Source: Blastomussa wellsi
Taxonomy: Eukaryota > Cnidaria > Anthozoa > Scleractinia > Plerogyridae
DNA length: 64,000 nt
Assembly: GCA_947652115.1 (NCBI GenBank)
Contig: OX393569.1
Location: 3,946,791 to 4,010,790, forward strand
Direction of reading: 5' to 3'
Part shown: one piece after another, positions 23,949 to 33,789 of the stretch
How the letters are laid out: each line of letters opens with the position of its first letter
Position numbering within the stretch: the first letter of the stretch is position 1
Made by a program: the position numbers and the translations under genes
Notes under the pieces: generated by a model
What the model was told of the DNA's origin: nothing
Seen by the model: the letters and a program-made list of their open reading frames with translations, nothing else
Databases searched by the model: none

Positions 23949-25850
23949 CCAAATATTGCCTGGAACACGCGTGATGAGCGACATGTGGAAAGCTTACGAT
24001 TGCCTCAATGACGAGGGCTATGGTTACCTCATAATTAACCACAGCCTCAACTTCGAAGAGCCAGACACAGGTTCGCACACATAGTGCATTGAAAATACAT
24101 GGTGGGGAATAAAACGAAGTATGCCCCGTAGAGGAACATCCAAAGATCTCTTCGAAAGCTACCTAACAGCTGACCTAAAGGAGTGGTTGTGGCGTAAGCA
24201 CTATGGAGAGGATCCTTTTGGTAACATAATCAAGCATATCGCCGATCTTTATGAAGTCCCCAAGGACGCATAAGAGTTCAAAGTACTACTGTATGCATCG
24301 TTCGTGATCTGCTGACTGACTGACTGATTGATTGATTGATGGTGGATGGATTCATTTCGCTGAGAGCTCCGACTACGAAGACGTACAGGAATTAGACCTG
24401 TCTTCTCTACTCACGTAAACAAAACAACGACAAAATACAACGAGAAAGGTAAGCAAAACATTTATTCTTTATTTTGTATCATTAAATAAAATACTTGATG
24501 ACCTAAACAACATTTGAAAGCTAAACCCAAGGCCGAAATCACTATTTTAAACCATTTCTACACGCGTATTTAATATTAAAACATCGTGAAATCGCCCCAA
24601 AATTTAATATTTCCTTTTGATTTTCCGTATTTTAGACGCTAAATTTTCTAAGTCTAAATTTTTTAATTTATTTTTCACGCGATTCCAGACAATTTTTTTT
24701 CTAAGTTTAAAACTATTTTGGACTATTTTGAGAAGTTAGTCGAGCAAAGAAATGAGTCAAACAAAGAGCGTAAGTCCCAAAGGGTCTCTATTGTTCTGGC
24801 TATTGTTTTCAATAAACAAAGAACTGCATGCATAATAAATGTGGCTGTGCGGAAATCTTGCCTACGATGTTTCTAGCGTCTTATACACGAAGACGTTAAA
24901 ACAAGACCGACCTTCCCTGACAAAACTTTTCGGCAAGATTTCCGCACAGCCCCATACATTTATTATGCATGCAGTTCTTTGTTTATTGAAAACAATAGCC
25001 GGAACAATAGAGACCCTTTGGGGCTTACGCTCTTTGTTCGAGTCATTTCTTTGTTCGACTAACTTTTCATTTTTTTTTCTAAGTCCAAAATAGTTTTAAA
25101 CTTAGAAAAAGTTAACGAAATTTGTCTTGAATCGCGTGAAAAATAGGTTAAATAAATTTAGACTTAGAAAATTTTTAAAATTTAGCTTCTAAAATACGGA
25201 AAATCAAAAGGAAATGTTAAATTTTGGGGCGATTTCACGATGTTTTAAAATTAAATACGCATGTAGAAATGGTTTAAAATAGTGATTTAGGCCTTGGGGT
25301 TAGCTTTCAAATGTTGTTTGGGTCATCGAGTATTTTATTTAATGATACAAAATAAAGAATAAATGTTTTGCTTACCTTTCTCGTTGTATTTTGTCGTTGT
25401 TTTCCGTTGTTTTGATTACGTGAGTAGAGAAGACAGGTCTAATTCCTGTACGTATTCGTAGTCGGAGCTCTCAGCGAAATGAATCCATCCACCATCAATC
25501 AATCAATCAATCAATCAGTCAGTCAGTCAGCAGATCACGAACGATGCATACAGTAGTACTTTCAACTCTTATGCGTCCTTCCGGACTTCACGAAGATCGG
25601 CGATATGCTTGATTATGTTACCAAAAGGATCCTCTCGATAGTGCTTACGCCACAACCACTCCTTTAGGTAGCTTTCGAAGAGATCTTTATTCCCCACCAT
25701 GTATTTTCAATGCACTGTGTGTGCGCACCTGTGTCTGGGTCTATGAAGTTTAGGCTGTGGTTAACTATGAGGCGACTATAACCCTCGTCATTGAGGCAAT
25801 CGTAAGCTTTACACATGTCGGTCATCACGCGTGTTCCAGGCAATATTTGA
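23949..25850. repeat. large imperfect palindrome, about 0.9-kb arms
   Basis: The left arm 23949-24862 and the right arm 24932-25850 are reverse complements with scattered differences; the spacer 24863-24931 is 69 bp. Each arm holds a Merlin transposase fragment (outer) and the 0.4-kb terminal segment (inner). Even the GACT/GATT microsatellite (24311-24342) is mirrored at 25497-25530. It probably formed by insertion of two related elements head to head or by an inverted duplication. Confidence 0.85.
23956..24273 (+). pseudogene. Merlin (IS1016-like) transposase fragment, interrupted by a stop
   Basis: One frame reads LPGTRVMSDMWKAYDCLNDE, LIINHSLNFEEPDTGSHT, stop (24082-24084), CIENTWWGIKRSMPRRGTSK, and ends EDPFGNIIKHIADLYEVPKD with TAA at 24271-24273. 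D.WKAYD, N-H-S and IE.TWW are typical of the C-terminal catalytic part of the Merlin / ISXO2-type DDE domain. The N-terminal zinc-ribbon part is missing. One stop in an otherwise open, well conserved frame suggests moderate age. The protein acts in cut-and-paste transposition when intact. Confidence 0.85.
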
Positions 25851-25873
25851 GCGCGAATGGTGGAGTATCTCAA
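25590..25873 (-). pseudogene. Merlin transposase fragment, inverted partner with internal deletion
   Basis: The minus frame reads ILPGTRVMTDMCKAYDCLND, RLIVNHSLNFIDPDTGAHTQ and CIENTWWGIK, then shifts where about 30 bp present in the plus copy are missing near 25686; the rest (ESYLKEWLWRKHY-like) continues in another frame. At the position of the stop in the plus copy this one reads Q, so the two breaks arose separately. Further upstream, a minus frame near 25995-25925 reads SEHGWCIQWYKEHNLLALST, possibly the transposase N-terminus. Confidence 0.8.
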
Positions 25874-26352
25874 GAGAGTATCTTTATCCCTGCTCTCTAC
25901 GAAATAGTATTATTTCAGGCTTCTCGTGGACAACGCTAGCAGGTTGTGTTCCTTGTACCACTGTATGCACCAGCCGTGTTCTGAGATTATGTAGAGCAGC
26001 TTGAACAGATTTATGGACGTCAACGACATAACAGTACACAGGAAACGGGAAACGACGAAAAATTGACGAAGAACGGACGCAACAAGAAAACAGAAGATAA
26101 CGTAGAAAAATGAAGCAAAATATAGGTTGATAATTTGTGGTTGCACTACTAGTATATTCGAGAAAATGATCGAGAGGGTGAGAAATGCAAACACTTCCTT
26201 TTATTTGGCAAGGGAGCCAATGGAAATGTAATATTCTGCATGTTTTCATGCTGGAATTATCAAATAAGAGAATAAAGGATTGTAATACAAATTTCTCTTT
26301 GTCTACAAAAGTAACGAAGAAATAAAATTTAATTTTAAACGTCCATTTTCCA

Positions 26353-26470
26353 ACTGAACCTCGTGGTGTAGTGGTATAGATGATGGACTGGTAATCCGAC
26401 AACTGTATTGAAGGTAGATGAAGGCCGGGGGTTCGAGGCTTGCTGTGGTAAAAAAAAAAAGAAAAAAGAA
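26353..26470 (+). repeat. tRNA-derived SINE or tRNA retropseudogene with A-rich tail
   Basis: It starts GAACCTCGTGGTGTAGTGGT (A-box-like TGGTGTAGTGG) and has GGGGGTTCGAGGCTTGCTGT (B-box-like GGTTCGAGGCT) about 70 bp later, followed directly by a run of A and an AAG-rich tail to about 26560. The order of promoter boxes and tail fits a Pol III retroposon. The acceptor and anticodon stems do not fold cleanly by eye, so it is not called a working tRNA. Confidence 0.6.
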
Positions 26471-26674
26471 GAACTATTCGAGGGTAATCTGGACAGAGAA
26501 ATTCGGAGTAGAAAAGAAGAAAGTAAGAAGAAGGAAAAGGGAGAAAGGGGAAGTGAAAGAGAGAGCAGAGAAGACCATTTTTATTCAAACTGTAAGTAGC
26601 AATTAACAATGTATGTATTCAAATCCTTAGGGGATATCTATTGTTTAAAAAGACAGTAAAGCGCATGCATAATT

Positions 26675-26735
26675 AAGCATTCAGCATGCATAATAAATGT
26701 ATGGGGCTGTGCGGAAATTTTTCCAACTTTTCCGC
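26675..26735 (+). repeat. Merlin end fragment
   Basis: CATGCATAATAAATGTATGG at 26685 with GGGCTGTGCGGAAATTTTTC repeats the end of the 23510-23948 segment, then diverges. It may be the outer end of the right-hand Merlin copy. Confidence 0.55.
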
Positions 26736-28091
26736 CATTTTGACAAATTTCGACAATTTTAGCATTGGCGAGAGAGCTTGGATTCTAATCACTCCAGTCC
26801 TTTCACGGGCAACGGAAATATAGGCACGTAATGCAAACTAAAATGGTCCCAGTTGTTCAAAGGGTGGATAAGGCTCTCCACAGGATAAAAGAATAAATTT
26901 TTTAAAACAAAAATAGGGAAATCTACTGGATAAATCACTATCCAGTGAATAGCATTTTCAGCGTAGTTTGTTTTGTTAAACCTATCTGCTGAATATCAGG
27001 GCGCTGTTTTCTCAAAGGAAGGATAATTTTGTCCGCCGGATAAATCGCTATTAAGTTGATAGCGTCGTTTCTTCGGTTGATGGCGCTATCCACCCTATGA
27101 ACACCTAGGACAAGACGGAAGCTTTGCTGCGCCTTAATTCTTCTTCTCCTCTGCTTTATGATGCAGCAACTTCAACACACAAAATGAAAAACAACTCACT
27201 CACCGAGAACCTAAACAGGGACCGCGGAGCCGGGGCGTTGAGGGAGCACGCTCCCAGACCTCCTTAGATGGCTTGCGCCGTTGGCGCGCGTTACGAAAGT
27301 CTATTTGCGTTAGCCCCCCAATCGCAAATATACTCCGCGGACCCCGCTAAATTACTGAAATGCCATACAGTTGTCTTAAAACTAGAGCTATTCCTGAAAA
27401 GTAACAGTCTACATGTATCGAGGAAACAGTAAAGCACTACAAACAAAAATAGTTGGGTGCGACCTGTTTCGCCTTTAGGGAATAAGAAAGAATTTTGATG
27501 TTTGCTGTCACGAATTAGAAAAGCTTGTTCGACAGAAGAGCTTACTTGTATATGTAGCAGCAAAATTGCACAACAAAGGTAGCGATTTTATAAGCAACAA
27601 GATTTTATAATGCAACGTGGTGGTGTGCGGATTGTCAGTTTCCATCAACACTGTATCACAAGGATAAGGTTAAGATTTAAAGGGGCTGCAAGTCCCTGAG
27701 ACAACGGATTCTCGGCTGGATTTTATTGCAATGGCATCTTGAATAGTTCGACTCAAGCCAACATTTGTACAGTAGTCTGTCGTTTTGCAAATGTTCCCAA
27801 TGTGGCAATCCATTCCATCCATCAGTTCCATCGATGGAGAACGGAACGCTTCCCAGTCTGACTGATCCGAACGAAGATAGCAAGATAGCAAGAGGCTGCG
27901 ATAACGCACCCAAAGGCTTGATCATCGTTTGAGCTCCGGGCAAATGTTTTGGCCTAAGACGAAACTAGAAAGCAAGACGCATCAGAAGAGTGAGCCTGAT
28001 TTTCAAGCCACAGGGCTTCAGCACAAGCAAAACCGTAAGTACAAACAATCATCACTACATAATCAATAGCGTACGTTGATAAAAAACATAC

Positions 28092-28170
28092 ATGAATTCT
28101 GATTATTCTGGCCATGTTACCCAGTGATTGCATCACCCAGCAGATTTTCGACACGTCGTCGAAAGCTTCC
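28092..28170 (-). CDS. possible orphan exon, unknown protein
   Basis: A very good acceptor (TTTGTTCTTTTATTTTAG) precedes 28170 and a donor GTATGT follows 28092. The exon, entered in phase 2 and left in phase 0, codes for EAFDDVSKICWVMQSLGNMA and RIIRIH, which looks protein-like but is not recognised. No partner exon could be joined with confidence. It could be part of a real minus-strand gene between 26 and 29 kb, or chance. Confidence 0.3.
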
Positions 28171-28854
28171 CTAAAATAAAAGAACAAACAAAATGCCATG
28201 GTGAAGTGAGTAAGGAAACTCGCTTTTTGTTAGCCTAATACCCAGGCGTTCCCTTCCCGCTTACTGATTTGGCGCCAGTTTTCGTGACGTCAATGGATGA
28301 ATTAATGTGAGCAGGAACCACGTTCCAATAATATCACGCGTGACAAATTACTCCTTGATTTTGGCGTGAAATTTCAGCGTTAATTTGTAATTCACCCGTG
28401 AAATTATAAAATTGGCATGGCAACGTTTGGCGCGAAAGTTCTCGATATGCAATAAACAAGTCAAAAGCCTATGACTGTGAGCATGATCTGTCACCTAATC
28501 AAATCGTATACTAGTGAAATTAGGAAACAATTTCACTTGCGTTTTGAAAAAATTATAATGATTTATAAGAATTTTGACAAAACGCGCGTGACATTTTGCC
28601 CTAATTTCACTCGTCACCATTTGATTGCCCATACTAGTAATTAAAAATTTATATAGCGTAAATTCCATGTTAGCATGAAAAATGCGCTTTAAAAAAATGA
28701 AAGTTAATGTTGCAGTTAACTAACGAAAACTACTGAACTAGAACTAAAAAAGTTACAAAACTAAAATCCTAGACTAACGAAGTGACAAGTTGTAAGCATG
28801 TAAAAAATTTAAGTGTTAAGATTACGTTAAAAAGTACATAAAGAATAAAACCGC

Positions 28855-29187
28855 TTGTTAACTTGTTCAAAAGATATGGAGCAGCGGGTCGAGGAAGTTG
28901 CCCTTGCTCCTAATGCAGACAGAATCTTGCCACTGATATCTCCAGCTGAAGCATACTTTTCTAAGGCCAGCCCAGTCGTTCCTAGGCCCTCACGTAAACC
29001 TCGCGCTCGCGTGAAAGAGAAGGAGAACGCCTGTAAGCTACCAATTTATCCTACGAAAATTTTGATTCACTCTCGAACAATAGGCCTCGCTATAAGCCAC
29101 ACACGTTCTGTGCTCGTTGTAAATAAAGTTGGATATCTCTCTTACAGTTTTAATGATATAATTATGATACTGGGGGTAAGTTTCTAA
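28855..29187 (+). other. open reading frame of unknown nature
   Basis: It is open for about 110 codons (MEQRVEEVALAPNADRILPL, PRPSRKPRARVKEKENACKL). It directly abuts the Penelope-like terminal repeat at 29187, so it may be transposon-derived or an exon. The Pro/Arg/Lys-rich part looks coding, but no family is recognised and splice sites are not clear. Confidence 0.25.
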
Positions 29188-29325
29188 AGAGACTGTGGTG
29201 CTGCGTCGGTGGGAAGTATAACAATATAATTTGGTTTTATCAACTGGGTTGATAATGTGATTTGGTCACCGTAAAGAGATTCGAGAGCTGACGTTTCGAG
29301 CGTTAGCCCTTCGTCGGTCATATGA
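29185..29325 (-). mobile_element. Penelope-like element terminal repeat with hammerhead-like motif
   Basis: On the minus strand, ATTATCAACCCAGTTGATAA and GGGTCGTGCTGCGTCGG-like words (plus strand GTGGTGCTGCGTCGGTGGGA at 29194) flank CCGACGAAGGGCTAACGCTC (29313-29294) followed by GAAACGTC. The layout C(U)GANGA - short stem - GAAAC-GUC is that of the minimal hammerhead ribozymes described in Penelope-like retroelement terminal repeats. Here core U4 is C. No reverse-transcriptase frame of the element is left nearby. Confidence 0.5.
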
Positions 29326-29545
29326 CGGACATCCTGGCAAGCAGACTTTCTTGCTGGGAGTTTCGTGCATAAAACATGAAACTCCAAACTAGAAACCCTG
29401 CTCACAGGCTGAGCAACTCCTTCCTCCGGCGAATGGAGAGCGATGACGACGAACAATGAATCCTGCTACTAATTAAATTGTATATGAAAAGACTCTAAGT
29501 ACTAATTTGCGTATGTCGCTCTGTTTCAAAAATTTAATCGCCTCG
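29325..29545. repeat. single copy of the 224-bp repeat
   Basis: It matches the array at 31333-31998, including the hairpin GGGAGTTTCGTGCATAAAAC / ATGAAACTCC and CCGGCGAATGGAGAGCGATG. It lies immediately beside the Penelope-like terminal repeat. Confidence 0.75.
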
Positions 29546-29750
29546 TCTGCCACTTTTTCGTTCTTACCAAATTTTGACGTCATCAGTGATCTATTACTGA
29601 ACAGCCGCATGGCAACATGGAATCTATTTCCCGGTTAAAAAGAAATCTATTTTTTATTCAACATTATGCAACAACATCGCTTACTTACCGTTCCGATGGA
29701 GCGGAGGTGTTCAGATTTCTATAGCCATGCACCAAAAATAAGCGACTTGT

Positions 29751-30157
29751 CATTGATCCAAAGTAACAGCTAGCGTGACGAGAACACCATTGATCCAAAG
29801 TAACAGCTAGCGTGACGAGAACACCATTGATCCAAAGTAACAGCTAGCGTGACGAGAAGACCATTGATCCAAAGTAACAGCTAGCGTGACGAGAACACCA
29901 TTGATCCAAAGTAACAGCTAGCGTGACGAGAACACCATTGATCCAAAGTAACAGCTAGCGTGACGAGAACACCATTGATCCAAAGTAACAGCTAGCGTGA
30001 CGAGAAGACCATTGATCCAAAGTAACAGCTAGCGTGACGAGAACACCATTGATCCAAAGTAACAGCTAGCGTGACGAGAAGACCATTGATCCAAAGTAAC
30101 AGCTAGCGTGACGAGAACACCATTGATCCAAAGTAACAGCTAGCGTGACGAGAACAC
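29751..30157. repeat. 37-bp minisatellite, 11 perfect-length copies
   Basis: The unit begins CATTGATCCAAAGTAACAGC and ends TAGCGTGACGAGAACAC, repeated head to tail 11 times without indels. The only variation seen is AGAACAC to AGAAGAC in units 3, 7 and 9. No spacers exist, so it is not CRISPR-like. Confidence 0.95.
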
Positions 30158-31332
30158 CAACTGATTATCCTGGTCTTGGTAGCGGTTGAATGTTCTGTTG
30201 TCTTCTTTCTGTTTTCCACCAAAAAAAGCATATTTCATAAATCAAACCAACAGCAGCGCTGATGAATCTTGGCCACAGCAGCAAGGAATAACTCCATGAT
30301 TGTCTTCTCACTACACTGGACGTTTACCGATATTTGTGGAATATCTGACACTGCGCCAAATGAAAAATATTCTAGAGTATTCTAGCCTTAAATATGTCAG
30401 TGTGATGCCCTAGAATCCTAGAGTATTCAAGGTGTACGCTATTCTTGGTTTTCATGTGACGTCATAAAATTCTGAAATCAAAATTCGTTAGGCCTGCTAA
30501 ATTTTCGTTGCCACTAGGTGCAAGACTGACTAAAAATACATCTTTTCGCAAATTTTCGGTTCGATAGTACCCTTCGTTTTGAAAACAGAGCATCTTGAAT
30601 ATTTGAGTTCTCGGCCGTGTGTGACATCAAGCTGAGAACCGTGACGAAACTGTTTTGTTTAGAAAAAGCCTATCCTTTCGATTTTCAGATGTTTCAACAT
30701 TTCAGATATGATAAGTGGTGTTTATGTGTACGTATAAGATCTCATAAGCCAAAAGTAGTCGCTATTATAGCACAATTGAATTCCAGATGGTTTCGCGTAC
30801 ATCACGGCGGCCATGTTTGTGCCCCTCAGAAGGACACAAATATGGCGCCTCCATACTGAGCTTTGTAAATTTGCGTGGAACGTTTCTGAAAATAACTCGT
30901 GAACGGGACACCGCACAGGCCTTAGACTTGGAGAAGTTTTTTAATTTTTGATCATCTACACTGTATGAAATTCTAAGCTTCTGTACTTGAATTGTTTTGA
31001 ATTTAGATTTTGATAGGGTGACAGTGAAAACCACCAATACGTGAAGTGCACCTGGAGTATTCACGAGCATTCAATATTGAATACGTGATGCACACCCGGA
31101 GTGTTCAATTTGAATATGGAAAAACAAGCCGGATCCTAATAGGATATCCCAGCCGTGTATTTCGAATCAGGCGTACTAGAATACGTTGGAAAATTTCAGT
31201 ATAATAGGCGTGTGCCGAGTCGTATTCGAGCGAATTCTGGCCCGAATATTTGGCTTTTCGCGCAATGTGAGTTCTGCCTAATAACGCCACTAGCTATTGC
31301 TACAGCTCTATAGAGCCCCAATGTCCCGGCCC

Positions 31333-31998
31333 TAGGTGTTACTTTGCGTGTATCGCTCTGTTGAACAATAAATTCAACGGTCATGTTGACGGATGCCCTG
31401 ACAAGCAGACTTTCTTGCTTGGAGCTTCGTGCATAAAACATGAAACTCCAAACTAGAAACCCTGCTCACAGGCTGTGCAACTCCTTCCTCCGGCGAATGG
31501 AGAGCGATGACGACGAATAATGAATCCTGCTACTAATTTAATTTTATCTGAAAATACACTAGGTATTACTTTGCGTATGTGGCTCTGTCACAAAAATCTA
31601 ACGGCCATATTGACGGACGCCCTGGCGAACAGACTTTCTTGCTTGGAGTTTCGTGCATAAAACATGAAACTCCAAACCAGAAACACTGCTCACAGGCTGT
31701 GCAACTCCTTCCTCCGACGAATGGGGAGCGATGACGACGAACAATGAATCCTGCTACTAATTTAATTGTATATGAAAAGACTCTAGGTATTACTTGGCGT
31801 ATGTGGCTCTGTTACAAAAATCTAACGGCCATATTGACGGACGCCCTGGCGAACAGACTTTCTTGCTTGGAGTTTCGTGCATAAAACATGAAACTCCAAA
31901 CTAGAAACCTTGTTCACAGGCTGTACTCCTCCTTCCTCGGACGAACTTAGAACGATGACGACGAACAACGAATTCGTTTACTAATTATATGAAAAACC
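31333..31998. repeat. 224-bp tandem array, three copies
   Basis: The motif AAAACATGAAACTCCAAA recurs at 31435, 31659 and 31883, exactly 224 bp apart. Each unit holds the hairpin TTGGAGTTTCGTGCAT / ATGAAACTCCAA and GATGACGACGAA. A fourth copy is at 29325-29545. No coding frame is kept. Confidence 0.85.
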
Positions 31999-32949
31999 CC
32001 TAGAAGGGTGTGTCAATTAAGTGTTGCATTGTATTTTATTAATGGCGGAGCTCCGGCATCTCGAAGGACCGCAGAGCGAAGCCCTATACCTATAGAAATA
32101 GGAGAACCAAGCACGCATACAAATTGCAAACAGGAGAACCATGCCTTTCATTTTTCATGGTCAAAATGTCATGCAAGCGGTATGACTCACGGGCGCGTCG
32201 AAAGTGCGTACGAACGACGTCGCCCCGAATGTCAATATGGCGGCCATAGTCCAGCGATTTCGACTTAACACTTTTGAAGGTTACCATAAGCTTACAGCTT
32301 TGCCATGTTATGGTCAATTGACATCTGTCAGAATAATGTATCCGCTGACCAGTATAGCATGATCAGATCGCGGGCTCAGATTTAGAACTCATCGAAGTCA
32401 TGTGATTTTTGAAGTTGACCGCTTACCATGTATTGTTTTAATTGATCGCGGGCTCGGGTACGATTTTTTAGGCTTCTGGCCCAGCAAAAATAAGGAGCTC
32501 CGGGTTTAGGCTTGACTAAATCTGTATATTAAAGGGCCCTAGTCGGCCACACCATTGTTGTTATTTACATGCGAGAACTTCAGTATTATATTTTACGCGG
32601 AGCATGTCAAAATGAAAGAAATCCCTTAACCTAACCTAACCATACCCCGGGCACCATACGATGCCATCGAAAATGGCCCTTTAACTGCTTCGTAAAATAA
32701 TACAATTCAAGAGTTTTTATTGGCTTAGCCATCATGGTATATATGGACAGCTTGGGTGGGTGGGGCCGATGGCTACGGGGGTGTCTGAACCTCCCACTTC
32801 CCGTCCCTTTAAATTAACACCCGGTTCTCGTTAATGGCTCCTGCCTTTTAATTGCAGTTTTCCTACAGCGGCATATCAAACAATGTTGCGACATTCTTGT
32901 CATTTTCTCCCGGTTCCTACCACCTAGAGTATCCTTCTTCACGCCCCGT

Positions 32950-33732
32950 CTTCTCCTGCCTCCCGCCTGAATCCTCCTGGACTCCCGTCCCTATCTTCCT
33001 GGGTTCCCAACCCTATCATCCTGTGCTCCCGCCTCTATCCTTCTGGGCCCCCGGCCCTATCCTTCTGAGCTCCCACCCCTATCCTCCTGGGATCCCGCCT
33101 CTATCGTCCTGGGATCCCGTTCCTATCCTCCTGGCTCCCGTCGATATCCTCCTGGGCCCCTGCACCTATCCTTCTGGGCCCCCGTTCCTATCCTTCTGGG
33201 CTCCCGTCCCTATCCTCCTGGGCTCCCGTCCCTATCCTCCTGGGCTCCCGTCCCTATCCTCCTGTGCTCCCGTCCCTATCCTCCTGGGCTCCCGTCCCTA
33301 TCCTTCTGGGCTCCCGTCCCTATCCTCCTGTGCTCCCGTCCCTATCCTCCTGGGCTCCCGTCCCTATCCTTCTGGGCTCCCGTCCCTATCCTTCTGGGCT
33401 CCCGTCACTATCTTCCTGGGTTCCCGTCCCTATCCTCCTGGGCTCCCGTCCCTATCCTTCTGGGCTCCTGTCCCTATCCTTCTGGGCTCCCGTCCCTATC
33501 CTTCTGGGCTCCCGTCCCTATCCTTCTGGGCTCCCGTCCCTATCCTCCTGGGCTCCTGTCCCTATCCTTCTGGGCTCCCGTCCCTATCCTTCTGGGCTCC
33601 TGTCCCTATCCTTCTGGGCTCCCGTCCCTATCCTTCTGGGCTCCCGTCCCTATCCTTCTGGGCTCCCGTCCCTATCCTCCTGGGCTCCTGTCCCTATCCT
33701 TCTGGGCTCCCGTCCCTATCCTTCTGGGCTCC
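32950..33732 (+). repeat. 22-bp C/T-rich minisatellite, about 35 copies
   Basis: The unit GGGCTCCCGTCCCTATCCTT-CT is repeated with T/C changes; copies before about 33190 are more degenerate. Because 22 is not a multiple of three, the array stays open through frame-shifted repeats and gives open frames of 308 and 164 codons in different frames (PILLGSRPYPSGLPSLSFWA). This is most simply a non-coding minisatellite: no start context, splice site or known protein is seen. The minus strand is G-rich with two GGG runs per unit. Confidence 0.9.
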
Positions 33733-33789
33733 ACAAATTTTTTTATTGCAGTTTGTAACAAGACGAATAACTAGGTAACATAGCACACT

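Noticed and set aside
26353..26450. functional tRNA gene
   Set aside because: A- and B-box words are present, but the stems do not pair well by eye and an A-rich tail follows, so a SINE or retropseudogene is more likely.
25884..26609. 241-codon minus-strand frame as a gene
   Set aside because: Phe/Ser/Leu-rich translation of A+G-rich SINE tail and transposon DNA; it overlaps the antisense of Merlin and SINE sequence and shows no domain.
29751..30157. CRISPR-like array
   Set aside because: The units are directly joined with no spacers, and the genome is eukaryotic.
32627..32645. telomere-like CCTAACCTAACC
   Set aside because: Only two to three imperfect units; not a telomeric tract.
32852..33778. 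308-codon open frame as a repeat protein gene
   Set aside because: It is a by-product of a 22-bp minisatellite lacking stop words in all frames; no conserved start, splice sites or known protein.
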